In this document: piece by piece, positions 52,610-62,699 of the stretch
How positions within the stretch are numbered: position 1 is the stretch's first letter
Layout of the letters: each line of letters begins with the position of its first letter
Origin: Acinetobacter nectaris CIP 110549
GTDB lineage: Bacteria; Pseudomonadota; Gammaproteobacteria; Pseudomonadales; Moraxellaceae
Length of the DNA: 64,000 nt
Assembly: GCF_000488215.1 (NCBI RefSeq)
Contig: NZ_KI530712.1
Coordinates: forward strand, 186,001-250,000
Direction of reading: 5' to 3'
Translations under genes and position numbers: made by a program
Notes under the pieces: generated by a model
What the model was told of the DNA's origin: nothing
Database searches by the model: none
Seen by the model: the letters and a program-made list of their open reading frames with translations, nothing else

Positions 52610-53893
52610 TTAAAAGTCAGCAAGGTTTTTTACAATGCTTGTAATGTACTCAAGGTCATTATTACTTGTTGCCGTGTAAAAGGGATGTTTTTGTGCTGTA
52701 TTGTACTCTAAAAGCCCCGATTCATCTTTTAAGATACCTTCTCGTTGTTGAAGGTTAATATGAATTTTTGATGGGAATACATAGATAACAGCTACATTGA
52801 AATCATTCTTTTTAAAAGCAATGTATTTCTTTTTAATGACTTTTTCTAAACCAACATCTAAATTTAGAAAAGCATCTTTAAACTGATGGTACAGGTTTTG
52901 TATTTGTGAAGTTTTGGTTTCAAGATGAAGAATTTCTTCATACTCTCCATTCACCTGATCTTCGTTCCACTCACCAAAAGTTAAGTCTGTACCGACTTGT
53001 TTCCATTCCTTACGCCCATTACTTGCACGCCCAGTGATCACCGCACCTGCTGCTGATGGACTTTTAAACAAATAGTCTTTGGTAAAAGTAAATGTTAATG
53101 GGTCGATGGTTCCATTATCTAACAAGTTTGGTCTGAGGTTAACCATGTAACTATGTTCTGGCTGACTCACATCTTGCCTAACTTGTGAGCCTTTGAGTAC
53201 ATAAAATTCACCATCGATGACTTTAGCTTTCGCTTCAATTCCTTTTACACTGAGGTAAAATTCAGCAGGTTGTTCTATTAAGCCTTCCATTGCAGAAGAA
53301 TACATATTTTCAGATACCTGAGGTGTAGGTGGGATAATAGTTGATGTTTTAAGTTCACTTGGTCGTTTTTGTTCTTTTAAAAACTCATAACCTAAAACAG
53401 GCAAAATGACTTGTATTTGCTCTAAAAAATACTCCATATCTGCAATATCTGACTCAGGTAGTCTATTGTAGATGTGTGCTGTACCATTTTTGAGCTGAGA
53501 TTGACCATTTGAAAGGGCAATGTCTATTAAACGACTTTCTAAGTATTTGATATGGGCTTTAGTAATGTTTTGATCTTTGCCTGTGACCACACACACTTTA
53601 TTCCAAAAGTCTTTACCACCACTTTCTTCTGTTCGGTTGTGCTGTGCTAAACGCTGAGCAATATTGTCAGACTCACCAATATAGACCAGTGGATAGGTAG
53701 AATTACTTTCATCAGAGCCGACTAGAAAGTAAATACCTGTACTTTGCTGACATTCTTCTCGTTGTATCAGATCTTTTAATTTACTGCGTGGCGCAGAAAG
53801 AATATGACCTGTCCAATTTATAATTTCTGCGGTAAGAATGCCGTTTGGTGTACCATCGACCAAGAACAGTTTAACGCTTTTACCATGTGCCAT
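52610..53893 (-). CDS. GIY-YIG nuclease with DUF4357 and DUF5655-like domain
   Basis: 427 residues. The GIY-YIG domain begins STGIYFLVGS ... YPLVYIGESDNIAQRLAQHN, with a Glu (YLESRLI) as metal ligand. A DUF4357-like stretch follows (SPSAAGAVITGRASNGRKEWK), and the end resembles DUF5655 (KKYIAFKKNDFNVAVIYVFPSKIHINL). It is inserted between hsdS and the EVE-HNH gene. A nuclease is likely; whether it works with the type I complex or alone is unknown. Confidence 0.78.
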   Translation of the reverse strand: MAHGKSVKLFLVDGTPNGILTAEIINWTGHILSAPRSKLKDLIQREECQQSTGIYFLVGSDESNSTYPLVYIGESDNIAQRLAQHNRTEESGGKDFWNKVCVVTGKDQNITKAHIKYLESRLIDIALSNGQSQLKNGTAHIYNRLPESDIADMEYFLEQIQVILPVLGYEFLKEQKRPSELKTSTIIPPTPQVSENMYSSAMEGLIEQPAEFYLSVKGIEAKAKVIDGEFYVLKGSQVRQDVSQPEHSYMVNLRPNLLDNGTIDPLTFTFTKDYLFKSPSAAGAVITGRASNGRKEWKQVGTDLTFGEWNEDQVNGEYEEILHLETKTSQIQNLYHQFKDAFLNLDVGLEKVIKKKYIAFKKNDFNVAVIYVFPSKIHINLQQREGILKDESGLLEYNTAQKHPFYTATSNNDLEYITSIVKNLADF

Positions 53894-53903
53894 TTTCTAA
53901 ATC

Positions 53904-55091
53904 CTAGACAAACATTTGTTGTAGCAAGCCTTTTTTCCATTGTTTGGCTTGTTCGAGTTGTTGAGTGGTGAGGTCTATTTTTTGGTCGATGGCTGATAAA
54001 AAGTTAGCGATTTTGGTTTGTTCGGGGAGGGTTGGAATCGGAATGTCTATATTTTTTATGATTTGAGCTGATAAGTTACCTTGTCCACCTTGTAAATAAG
54101 TTGAAATAATATCATCCTTAGCTGAAATAAAAAAATTATATAAAAAAGTATTATTCTGTTCACTTCTAATACAAAGTACAGCTTGATTTATAGCCCCATG
54201 TATTTGACTAATAGCGACTTGACCACTTGTAGCACCATATAAGGCATATAACAAATCACCTTGATTAACCATCTTAGCACTAGAGTTATTTAAACCTTTT
54301 TCATTTATAAATTGATTAGTAAAACTTAAAGATATTTCACCTGATTTTATAAATGGAATATCCCCATTGTAATAGTCTTTATTTGAACTAGTAGGTGTTC
54401 CACCTGAAAAAGTCATAGCGAATGTACCTAACTTTTTCTCCTCCCACTCCTCAAACTCACTCCCATCATCTGCTTTAAAGCGAATTTGTTGGCTAAAGAG
54501 CTTTTGCATCATGCTTTTTTTGTATTGGCTAAGCAGTGCTTGCTTTTGGCTAAGTTGACTAATCTTTTCATCGATTGCGGTGAAGAATGTAGCGATTTTG
54601 GTTTGTTCTTTAAGCTTAGGTAAATCAATTTTAAGTTCATTAAAATTTGCCTGTCCCAATGTTTTATTACGACCAGCACCACCTGGAGAAGCTAGCTCTA
54701 AATAGTTTTTACCTTTGTCAGTAATGAATAAATATTTCAAAAATAGTACAGAGGATAAATTATTTTTAGGTAAATACATTGGAAAACGATGTGAAGCAAC
54801 CATTCCTTCTTCTGCTTTTGATGTGACAGCAACGGCTCTTTCCCATGCAAATACAATATTAACAATTAAGGAATTTGGTTCAATCCAAAATACTTTTTTA
54901 GTTCCTAATTGATAGCCTTCGATAGGCTCTTTATAAAAAATTCCTTTACCATGTGAGCGAATTCCTATCTGGGTATACAATTCATTTTGAATAACACTAA
55001 CTGGATTAGATTTTCTTTGTAAAAAGCTATCTAACCTCTTATTATTCCAATCCCCACCAAACTCCTTAAACCTTAACTTAGGCGCACTCAT
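53904..55091 (-). CDS. hsdS: type I restriction specificity subunit HsdS
   Basis: 395 residues, normal length, with two target-recognition halves: one after MSAPKLRFKEFGGDW, the other after EEWEEKKLGTFAMTFSGGTPTSSNKDYYNGDIPFIKSGEIS. Conserved helical spacers (LPKLKEQTKIATFFTAIDEKISQL and LPEQTKIANFLSAIDQKIDL) follow each. The start overlaps the hsdM stop by ATGA. Open throughout, although both partners are damaged. Confidence 0.93.
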   Translation of the reverse strand: MSAPKLRFKEFGGDWNNKRLDSFLQRKSNPVSVIQNELYTQIGIRSHGKGIFYKEPIEGYQLGTKKVFWIEPNSLIVNIVFAWERAVAVTSKAEEGMVASHRFPMYLPKNNLSSVLFLKYLFITDKGKNYLELASPGGAGRNKTLGQANFNELKIDLPKLKEQTKIATFFTAIDEKISQLSQKQALLSQYKKSMMQKLFSQQIRFKADDGSEFEEWEEKKLGTFAMTFSGGTPTSSNKDYYNGDIPFIKSGEISLSFTNQFINEKGLNNSSAKMVNQGDLLYALYGATSGQVAISQIHGAINQAVLCIRSEQNNTFLYNFFISAKDDIISTYLQGGQGNLSAQIIKNIDIPIPTLPEQTKIANFLSAIDQKIDLTTQQLEQAKQWKKGLLQQMFV

Positions 55092-56649
55092 GACTTCACC
55101 TCCGCAAAAAGTGAGTCAATGCCTAACTCTGCACAAAATGCGTTAATGGTTTGGTCTGTTTGTTGGCTTTGTTGTTCTAAATCTTGCAGTTGCTTAGCAA
55201 CCTCAGCTAAATCAATTTCTGCTTCAGCTTCAAAGGTATCTACATAGCGAGGAATGTTTAAATTAAAATCGTTGTCTTGTATATCTTGCAGTGTTACGAC
55301 TTGTGCAAACTTTTCTACATTCTCACGAGTGTGGTAACACTCAATAATTTTAGCGATGTGTTCAGGGTTTAAGTAGTTTTGTGTTTTTTGCTTTTCAAAT
55401 TCTTTACTTGCATCAATAAATAAAATCTTATCATCGTTACTACGGTTTTTCTTAAGTACTAAAACACAGGTTGGAATACTTGTACCGTAAAAGATGTTTG
55501 AAGGAAGTCCAATCACAGCATCAATCACATTCATTTTTTCAATGAGGTGCTGACGAATCGTACCTTCACTTGAGCCTCGGAACAATACACCATGTGGAAG
55601 AACCACTGCCATCGTGCCATCTTCATCAAGTTGATACAGCATGTGCTGTACAAAAGCCATATCTGCTTTGGTTTTTGGGGCAAGTTTACCGTAAGGTGAA
55701 AAACGATCATCCTGTAAAAACAAAGGATCGGCTGACCAATGGGCAGAGAAGGGCGGATTTGCGACCACAGCTTCAAACTTTTGGTCAGGGTATTGTCTTG
55801 CTTAATATCAAACTTAGAAAAATGCACATCATGAAGAATCATGTTCATACGTGCCAAGTTATATGTTGTACGATTCATCTCTTGACCGTAAATCATATCG
55901 ACATCTTTCACTTCACGTTTTACACGCAACAGTAAAGAACCTGAACCACATGTTGGATCGTAGACTGAACGCAGTTGTGTTTTACCATGAGTCACAATCT
56001 TAGCGAGTAAGGTTGAAACAGCTTGCGGTGTATAAAATTCACCTGCTTTTTTACCTGCACCACTGGCAAACTCGCCAATTAAGTACTCGTAAGCATCACC
56101 TAAAACATCAGATTCGGTATTACTTAAATCGAAATCAATTTTATCTAAATGAGAGAGCACTTTAGTGACTAAAGTATTTCGATCTGTCGCATTACTTCCT
56201 AGTTTTGTTGAATTGAGATCTAAATCTTCAAACAAATTTGCAAAGTCATTTTCTGAATCTGTCCCTGCGGTACTTTGTTCAATGGCTTTAAATGTATTGG
56301 TTAAATCATCAAGAATGAAACCATCTGCCTGACGACCACGCTCAGCAAGCGTATGAAACAGTTGTTTTGGTGCAAGTGCAAACCCAACATCTTCAATGCC
56401 ATTGTCTTGAATTGCTTCAATAAACTCTAAATGCTCAGCATTACTTTCATCAAGTTGGTAATACGGTTCGTTGATGCCTTCTTCTTGAAGTAAAGCATTG
56501 GCAAAGTTAACGGTTTTTTCAGAAAGGTACTTATAAAAAATGAATCCTAAAATGTAGTCTCGAAACTCATCTGCACCCATCGTGCCACGAAGATCATTGG
56601 CAATATTCCAAAGATGCTTTTTAAGTTCTTGTAGTTGGGCTTGAGACAT
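55088..56649 (-). pseudogene. hsdM: type I methyltransferase subunit HsdM, frameshifted
   Basis: Two frames together make one HsdM. The upstream frame carries the N-terminal HsdM domain and motif I DPTCGSGSLL. It shifts at about 55781-55787, after DIKQDNTLT, into the frame KFEAVVANPPFSAHWSADPLF, which holds motif IV NPPF. One or two bases were lost or gained. The start is ATG 56649 (AGAGAAG site). Both motifs are needed for methylation, so the enzyme is probably inactive unless the shift is an assembly error. Confidence 0.9.
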
Positions 56650-56888
56650 GGGTAACGCTTCTCTAATCATTTTAAATTTGGTCTATTGTACAAAAAAAAG
56701 AGGGCTTTGTAGCGACTTTGGTATTTAAAACGACAGCTTTTGTCGTCCCCATAAAGAAAGGTGTTTCAAATAGATATTATTTCTATGAAAACAATAGGGT
56801 AAATAGAAAATAGAGAGATATTTAATATTCAATAGACCTTAAAGTTATCTATCAAATCAGTGGTCACTCAGTCTGAGAATTATTAAAA

Positions 56889-57878
56889 TTATGAGCGTTC
56901 ATAAATACACATTTTTGCAAATTTATTAATTTCTTTTTCTTCTAATATAAGGTTATCCCATTTGCACATTTGTTTGATAATCCATTCAAAATCAAATGCT
57001 TTAGGCTTAGTGGTGTCTGATAAGTTTTTGATTACTTCAATGAGTTTGTAATAAGATTCAACATGAATACTCTCTGAGCACTCAAATTGAATAATGCCAT
57101 AATCTTGTAATAGTTCCCATGCTTCAGTAAGTTTTGTCAGAGAATTTAATTCACTTTGTGCTTTTATAATGGCTTGAGTGAGTGCATTTAATGTAGCTGG
57201 ATTATCTTTAGCCCAAAGGTTTGTAATTGCTAAGACTTTATCTGCAACGTCAGGAATTATTTGCTTACTATCAACTATAACCTGTGAATAACCATGTATT
57301 TGTGATTGGGTATTCCAAGGCTCACCTGCACAGAAACCATCAATTTCCCGCTTTTTTAGTGTTTGAATTAAATAGGCAGGTGAGCATGTTGTATATTGTA
57401 GTTCTTTAGCGATTTTGGGATCTGCTAAAGATAACCATTCCTTGAGGCAATAATGATGAATTGAATGATTAAAGACATGTGCAAGGTTTAAATGTCCTTT
57501 TTCTTTTATTGCTTTTATCGCTTTTTCTGCATTATCTAAAGCGGAGTTAGAAGCGGACAGTTTATATTCAAAACAAAGATTTTGATTTAGACTTAGAAAA
57601 GCTCTATTTGTACTCAGTGTTAGAGAGGTTTGTAATGGAATTCCAATTTGGTCTAAACCGATAGCAGCAGCAGGTAACATTGCCGATAAACAATGCGCTG
57701 CATCTAATACACCGAATGCTAATCGGTCTCTCAGGCTTGCCCAAGATGTCTCTTTAATCAGAGTAACATCTAAACCTAACTCTTCAAAAAATCCACGATG
57801 TTTAGCCCAAAGTATTGCAATACAATCAATTAAAGGGATATAGCCTAACTTAATTGATTGCTTTTCTAGAGATGGCAT
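56889..57878 (-). CDS. nasS: nitrate/nitrite sensor NasS (NrtA-like)
   Basis: 329 residues. The NrtA/NMT1-like fold starts KLGYIPLIDCIAILWAKHRGFFEELGLDV and continues with FCAGEPWNTQSQ, typical of nitrate-binding proteins. No signal peptide, so it is cytoplasmic. NasS holds NasT inactive until nitrate or nitrite binds. It lies two bases after nasT in one operon, with AAGGAATAATT upstream of the ATG. Divergent from the nitrate transporter. Confidence 0.85.
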   Translation of the reverse strand: MPSLEKQSIKLGYIPLIDCIAILWAKHRGFFEELGLDVTLIKETSWASLRDRLAFGVLDAAHCLSAMLPAAAIGLDQIGIPLQTSLTLSTNRAFLSLNQNLCFEYKLSASNSALDNAEKAIKAIKEKGHLNLAHVFNHSIHHYCLKEWLSLADPKIAKELQYTTCSPAYLIQTLKKREIDGFCAGEPWNTQSQIHGYSQVIVDSKQIIPDVADKVLAITNLWAKDNPATLNALTQAIIKAQSELNSLTKLTEAWELLQDYGIIQFECSESIHVESYYKLIEVIKNLSDTTKPKAFDFEWIIKQMCKWDNLILEEKEINKFAKMCIYERS

Positions 57879-57880
57879 AA

Positions 57881-58468
57881 TTATTCCTTTGGCTGAAATT
57901 GTAGTAATTTTTGAGTGTCAATTAATCTACGGGCCATTTCTCCAATAGTAATCCTTGAACTCATTGCATTATTTCGCAGTAATTGAAAAGATTTTTCTTC
58001 TGAAATATTATGAATTTGCATGAGAAATGCTTTAGCTTTTTCAATGTCTTTTCTATCAGCAAGCTTACTCTTCGTATCTTCTAAATCATTAACGAGCTTC
58101 TTATATTTTTTATATTGTTCAATCGAAATCTCTAAAATACTTTCTAATTTTTCAGGGTTAATACCATCAACAATATATGCAGTGACCCCTGCATCTATGG
58201 CATTTCTGATTACATCTTTATTTGTATTTTTTGTGAATAATACGGTGGGTAGATCAAATTGGCTTACACAATTTTCTATAATATCTCTATGTGGGTTAGC
58301 CATGTCGAGCAAAATTACATCGGCATGTAATTCTTCAAGCTTGACAGTACTTAAATGTGTGATGTCTATACATGCGACAACATTTAAACCATGCTCTAAT
58401 AAAGAGCATTGAATCAAGTTTGCACGGTCAAGATTGTCATCAATTAGGGCAATTTTTAGAGCTGACAT
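57881..58468 (-). CDS. nasT: ANTAR-domain antiterminator NasT
   Basis: 195 residues. A pseudo-receiver domain (LKIALIDDNLDRANLIQ, DVILLDMANPH) leads to an ANTAR RNA-binding domain near residues 130-190 (KLADRKDIEKAKAFLMQIHNISEEKSFQLLRNNAMSSR-type). NasT binds hexaloop hairpins in leader RNA and prevents termination ahead of nitrate assimilation genes. A matching hairpin stands in the leader of the divergent transporter gene. Start chosen at ATG 58468. Confidence 0.88.
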   Translation of the reverse strand: MSALKIALIDDNLDRANLIQCSLLEHGLNVVACIDITHLSTVKLEELHADVILLDMANPHRDIIENCVSQFDLPTVLFTKNTNKDVIRNAIDAGVTAYIVDGINPEKLESILEISIEQYKKYKKLVNDLEDTKSKLADRKDIEKAKAFLMQIHNISEEKSFQLLRNNAMSSRITIGEMARRLIDTQKLLQFQPKE

Positions 58469-58638
58469 AAAGGCAAACTGAAATAAAAATAACTGTCTAT
58501 TAATAAGCAAGCCTTATACCAATAGATAGTTATTTTTTATAAAATTTTACAATTAAATGTAAAACCAATAAGAACAGTGATATAAAAAATCAAATTTTCA
58601 CTGAAAAAAGTCACTTTATTTTCTAGTTCTAAAAAAAC

Positions 58639-58654
58639 TGGCATTATTTATGCA
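58639..58654 (+). promoter_or_regulatory. sigma-54 promoter of the nitrate assimilation operon
   Basis: TGGCATTATTTATGCA: GG and GC elements are separated by 10 bases, the -24/-12 geometry of RpoN promoters. Transcription should start about 58665, directly at the hexaloop hairpin. NtrC-type nitrogen control is inferred. Confidence 0.65.
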
Positions 58655-58665
58655 TTATATACTTT

Positions 58666-58740
58666 GAGTCAAAGAAGACTCCTAAAATTTATATGACGGT
58701 CAATGGCGCCCGTTCTGATACATTTTTTATTACGAAAGTA
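58666..58740 (+). promoter_or_regulatory. NasT-responsive leader with ANTAR hexaloop hairpin
   Basis: GAGTC-AAAGAA-GACTC (58666-58681) has a five-base stem and a six-base loop with A at position 1 and G at position 4, the ANTAR recognition pattern. Further on, ACGG...CCGT (58696-58713) precedes T6, a weak candidate attenuator. Together they fit NasT antitermination. Confidence 0.6.
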
Positions 58741-58750
58741 ATAGAAAGTG

Positions 58751-60121
58751 ATGAATACGTTAGCTCAAAAGAGTAATGCCATGTCTATAAATTTGAATGC
58801 TAAAAAAGCCAATAAAATCCAGTTATTCAGTTTTAAAACCGCAGCAATGCGAGCCTTTCACATGAGTTGGCTTGCCTTCTTTGTTTGTTTCTTTGCATGG
58901 TTTGCCTGTGCACCTTTAATGCCTGTAATCTCGGGTGAGTTCCATTTAACGAAGAATCAAATTGCCAATATTAATATTGCTGCAGTTGCTATTACTATTT
59001 TGGTGCGTCTTGTTGTAGGGCCATTGTGTGATAAGTATGGTCCTCGAAAAACATATACAGTATTACTTTTGGTTGGCAGTATTCCTGTATTTGGTGTGGC
59101 AGCATCAAATAGTTATGAAACATTTTTATTCTTTAGGTTACTCATTGGTGCAATTGGCGCCAGCTTTGTAATTACCCAATACCATACCAGTATTATGTTT
59201 GCTCCAAATATAGTAGGCACAGCAAATGCAGCATCCGCTGGTTGGGGAAATGCAGGGGGGGGAGCAACGCAAGCAATCATGCCATTATTACTGTCTGCTA
59301 TGGTTATGTTTGGAGTTGAGCAAACTTTCGGCTGGAGATTTGCGCTGATCGTGCCAGGTATCATGATGCTCATTGTAGGCATGATGTATTGGAAATACAC
59401 TCAAGATTGTCCACAAGGGGATTTTAAAGCACTTAGAAGTGAAGGCATTCATGTAGGGAGTGATAAAAAAGGTGGTATAGCAATATTGTTACATGCTGCA
59501 AAAAACTATCGGGTATGGGTTCTTTTCATCTCTTATGCTGCTTGCTTTGGCATTGAAATATTTATTCATAATATCGTAGCTATGTACTACGTTGACCATT
59601 TTAATTTTGGATTAAAAGAGGCTGGGTTGACAGCTGGCATATTTGGTTTATTGGCATTATTTGCTCGTGCATTAGGCGGTATTATTTCTGATCGTATTGC
59701 TATAAAAAAAGGATTGGATGGCAGAACCAAAATATTATTTTTAATGGTTTTTTTAGAGGGATTATTTTTAGTCGCATTTTCTCAAATGCAGACACCTATG
59801 CTTGCTATTTTAGGTATGACAGCTTTTGCATTATTTACACACATGGCATGTGGAGCAACGTATGCTTTGGTTCCATTTATTGATCGCGATGCACTAGGTG
59901 GTGTAGCCGGGATTATTGGTGCTGGTGGTAATGTTGGTGCAGTGGCAGCAGGATTTTTACTTAAAGGTGTATTAGATATTCAAACCTGTTTAATGACTTT
60001 GGGTGGCTTAGTTATTTTGGCTGCAGTTTGTGTGTTAAGTATACGTTTTTCAGTTGAACACAAAGAAAAAGAACAACGCTTATATGATCAGGCTGTGCTA
60101 GATCGAGACGCCGTAGTGTAA
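58751..60121 (+). CDS. MFS nitrate/nitrite transporter (NarK/NasA family)
   Basis: 456 residues with 12 hydrophobic segments. The nitrate signatures are SAGWGNAGGGATQ near residue 160 and GAGGNVGAVAAGF in the second half. The first is the NNP-family glycine-rich loop. Gene order with nasST and nirB supports assimilatory uptake. The start may be ATG 58751 or 58781. nirB follows after 34 bases. Confidence 0.9.
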   Translation: MNTLAQKSNAMSINLNAKKANKIQLFSFKTAAMRAFHMSWLAFFVCFFAWFACAPLMPVISGEFHLTKNQIANINIAAVAITILVRLVVGPLCDKYGPRKTYTVLLLVGSIPVFGVAASNSYETFLFFRLLIGAIGASFVITQYHTSIMFAPNIVGTANAASAGWGNAGGGATQAIMPLLLSAMVMFGVEQTFGWRFALIVPGIMMLIVGMMYWKYTQDCPQGDFKALRSEGIHVGSDKKGGIAILLHAAKNYRVWVLFISYAACFGIEIFIHNIVAMYYVDHFNFGLKEAGLTAGIFGLLALFARALGGIISDRIAIKKGLDGRTKILFLMVFLEGLFLVAFSQMQTPMLAILGMTAFALFTHMACGATYALVPFIDRDALGGVAGIIGAGGNVGAVAAGFLLKGVLDIQTCLMTLGGLVILAAVCVLSIRFSVEHKEKEQRLYDQAVLDRDAVV

Positions 60122-60155
60122 CACAACACACAACTTACTTCTTAGGAGAACAAAA

Positions 60156-62696
60156 ATGAAAATAGTGATGATTGGTTACGGTATGGTGGGACATAAGTTT
60201 ATCGAAACACTACTTGAAAAAGCAGATGATAAGCTTGAATTGACGATTATTGCCGAAGAGCCTCATTTAGCTTATGACAGAGTACATCTAAGTGAATATT
60301 TTGCAGGTAAATCGCTTAAAGATCTATCTTTAGCCCGAGCTGACTTTGCTGATGCTTATGGAATAGATTTGCAGCTAAAAACGAAAGCAGTTGAAATTGA
60401 TACATTGAATAAAACGATTACAACCGATGCCGGCGATATCATTCGCTACGATAAATTGGTGCTTGCCACTGGGTCTTACGCCTTTGTACCACCGATTACA
60501 GGTCATAATCGAAAAAACTGCTTTGTTTATCGTACTATTGATGATTTAGATGCCATTCGAAAAGCGAGCCATGATGCAAAAATTGGTGTTGTAATTGGTG
60601 GTGGATTATTGGGACTTGAAGCTGCAAAGGCTTTAATGGACTTAAAGCTAAAAACGCATGTTGTTGAATTTTCTCCACGTCTAATGGCTGTACAAGTCGA
60701 TGATTTAGGAGGAAAAATATTACGCTCAAAAATTGAAGATTTAGGTGTTGAAGTACATACCCAAAAATTAACTTCCATTATTGAGGATGGTATTGATTCA
60801 ACACATACATTGAAGTTTGCAGATGGGTCAGATTTAGAAACAGATATTGTATTATTTTCCGCAGGTATTCGCCCACGTGATGAGTTAGCTCGTCAAAGTG
60901 GTTTAGCAATCGGTGAAAGAGGTGGAATAGTCATTAATGACTATTGTCAAACATCTTCTCCTGATATTTATGCTATAGGCGAGTGTGCGCTTTGGAAAAG
61001 TAAGATTTATGGTTTAGTTGCACCCGGATATGATATGGCAAGGCTAACAGCCAAGCATATTTTAGATGAGCAAACACAAGGGTTCAGCGGTGCGGATATG
61101 AGCACTAAACTCAAACTCATGGGAGTGGATGTTGCATCAATTGGTGATGCACATGCCGTTACACCTCAGAGTTTGAGTTATTTTTATGCAGATGAAGATG
61201 CCAAAATATATAAAAAAATTGTGGTAAACCAGAAAAAGAATAAATTACTTGGTGCTGTATTGGTTGGATGTGCTAAAGAATATAACGACTTATTACAAAT
61301 GATGTTGAATGGCTCTCCCATTCCTGAGCATCCAGAAAGCTTAATCATGCCTGGATATCAAACTTCTGTAAATAAATCAGGTGCAAGTGGAATTGATTTA
61401 TTGCCAGATACAGCCGTTATTTGCTCATGTAATAATGTTTCTAAAGCAGAGATTTGTACGGCGATTGGAGATGGATCAACCTCTCTTGCTGCACTAAAAA
61501 AATGTACGAAAGCAGCAACTGCATGCGGTGGGTGTACTACGCTTGTAACGCAGGTATTGAAATCTGAGTTACAAAGACAAGGTGTAAGTGTAAATAATAA
61601 TCTTTGTGAGCATTTTGCTTATTCAAGACAAGAGCTATATCACCTTATACGTGTAAATGAGATCCAAACATTTGATGATTTGCTTGCAGCATATGGACAC
61701 GGTTTAGGTTGTGATATTTGCAAGCCGACAGTGGCTAACATATTGGCATCATGCTGGAATGATTTTGTGCTCAAACCTTCACATGCGGGCTTACAAGACA
61801 GTAATGATTATTATCTTGGCAATATTCAAAAAGATGGATCTTATTCTATTGTGCCTCGTATTGCAGGTGGAGAAATTAGCCCAGATGGATTAATTACGAT
61901 TGGTCAAATTGCTAAAGAATATCAACTTTATACCAAAATCACAGGCGGTCAGCGTATCGATTTATTTGGTGCGCAAGTACATCAGCTACCTGAAATTTGG
62001 GAAAAGTTAGTTGATGCAGGATTTGAATCAGGTCATGCATATGGAAAGTCATTACGTACGGTCAAATCTTGTGTAGGTAGCACATGGTGCCGGTATGGAG
62101 TAGATGATTCTGTTGCTTTGGCAATTTTTTTAGAGAATAGATATAAAGGTTTACGTTCACCACATAAGCTAAAAATGGCTGTATCAGGTTGTACCCGTGA
62201 ATGTGCCGAGGCGCAAGGCAAAGATGTAGGCGTGATTGCTACAGAAAAGGGTTGGAACTTATATGTCTGTGGTAATGGAGGGATGAAACCACGCCATGCT
62301 GAGTTATTGGCTTCTGATTTAGATACACAAACTTTGGTTCGGTATATCGATCGATTCTTTATGTTTTATATTCAAACCGCAGATCGGTTACAGAGAACCA
62401 GTGTATGGCGCGATAATTTAGAGGGTGGCTTAGCCTATTTAAAATCGGTGATTGTAGATGATGGTTTAGGATTGGCAAGTGAACTTGAGCATCGTATGCA
62501 ACACGTCGTTGGCACATATCAAGATGAATGGCGAACAGCAATAGAAACACCTGAAATCCGCCAACGCTTTAAAACATTTATTAATGCACCTGAGCAAAGT
62601 GATCCAAATATTCAATTTACCTCAGTACGCGGACAAATTAGACCTAAAACGCAAATTGAACGTGATGAAAGTCGCATTCTAGTAGTAGAGGCATAA
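60156..62696 (+). CDS. nirB: assimilatory nitrite reductase [NAD(P)H] large subunit
   Basis: 846 residues that reduce nitrite to ammonium. An FAD/NAD module occupies the first 400 residues (VMIGYGMVGHKF and VVIGGGLLGLEAA dinucleotide motifs). A BFD-like [2Fe-2S] site follows (CSCNNVSKAEICTAIG ... ACGGC). The C-terminal nitrite/sulfite reductase module has KSCVGSTWCRYG and SGCTRECAEAQ, which bind the siroheme-[4Fe-4S] centre. Cytoplasmic. TTAGGAG precedes the ATG; the next gene starts three bases after the stop. Confidence 0.94.
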   Translation: MKIVMIGYGMVGHKFIETLLEKADDKLELTIIAEEPHLAYDRVHLSEYFAGKSLKDLSLARADFADAYGIDLQLKTKAVEIDTLNKTITTDAGDIIRYDKLVLATGSYAFVPPITGHNRKNCFVYRTIDDLDAIRKASHDAKIGVVIGGGLLGLEAAKALMDLKLKTHVVEFSPRLMAVQVDDLGGKILRSKIEDLGVEVHTQKLTSIIEDGIDSTHTLKFADGSDLETDIVLFSAGIRPRDELARQSGLAIGERGGIVINDYCQTSSPDIYAIGECALWKSKIYGLVAPGYDMARLTAKHILDEQTQGFSGADMSTKLKLMGVDVASIGDAHAVTPQSLSYFYADEDAKIYKKIVVNQKKNKLLGAVLVGCAKEYNDLLQMMLNGSPIPEHPESLIMPGYQTSVNKSGASGIDLLPDTAVICSCNNVSKAEICTAIGDGSTSLAALKKCTKAATACGGCTTLVTQVLKSELQRQGVSVNNNLCEHFAYSRQELYHLIRVNEIQTFDDLLAAYGHGLGCDICKPTVANILASCWNDFVLKPSHAGLQDSNDYYLGNIQKDGSYSIVPRIAGGEISPDGLITIGQIAKEYQLYTKITGGQRIDLFGAQVHQLPEIWEKLVDAGFESGHAYGKSLRTVKSCVGSTWCRYGVDDSVALAIFLENRYKGLRSPHKLKMAVSGCTRECAEAQGKDVGVIATEKGWNLYVCGNGGMKPRHAELLASDLDTQTLVRYIDRFFMFYIQTADRLQRTSVWRDNLEGGLAYLKSVIVDDGLGLASELEHRMQHVVGTYQDEWRTAIETPEIRQRFKTFINAPEQSDPNIQFTSVRGQIRPKTQIERDESRILVVEA

Positions 62697-62699
62697 ATA

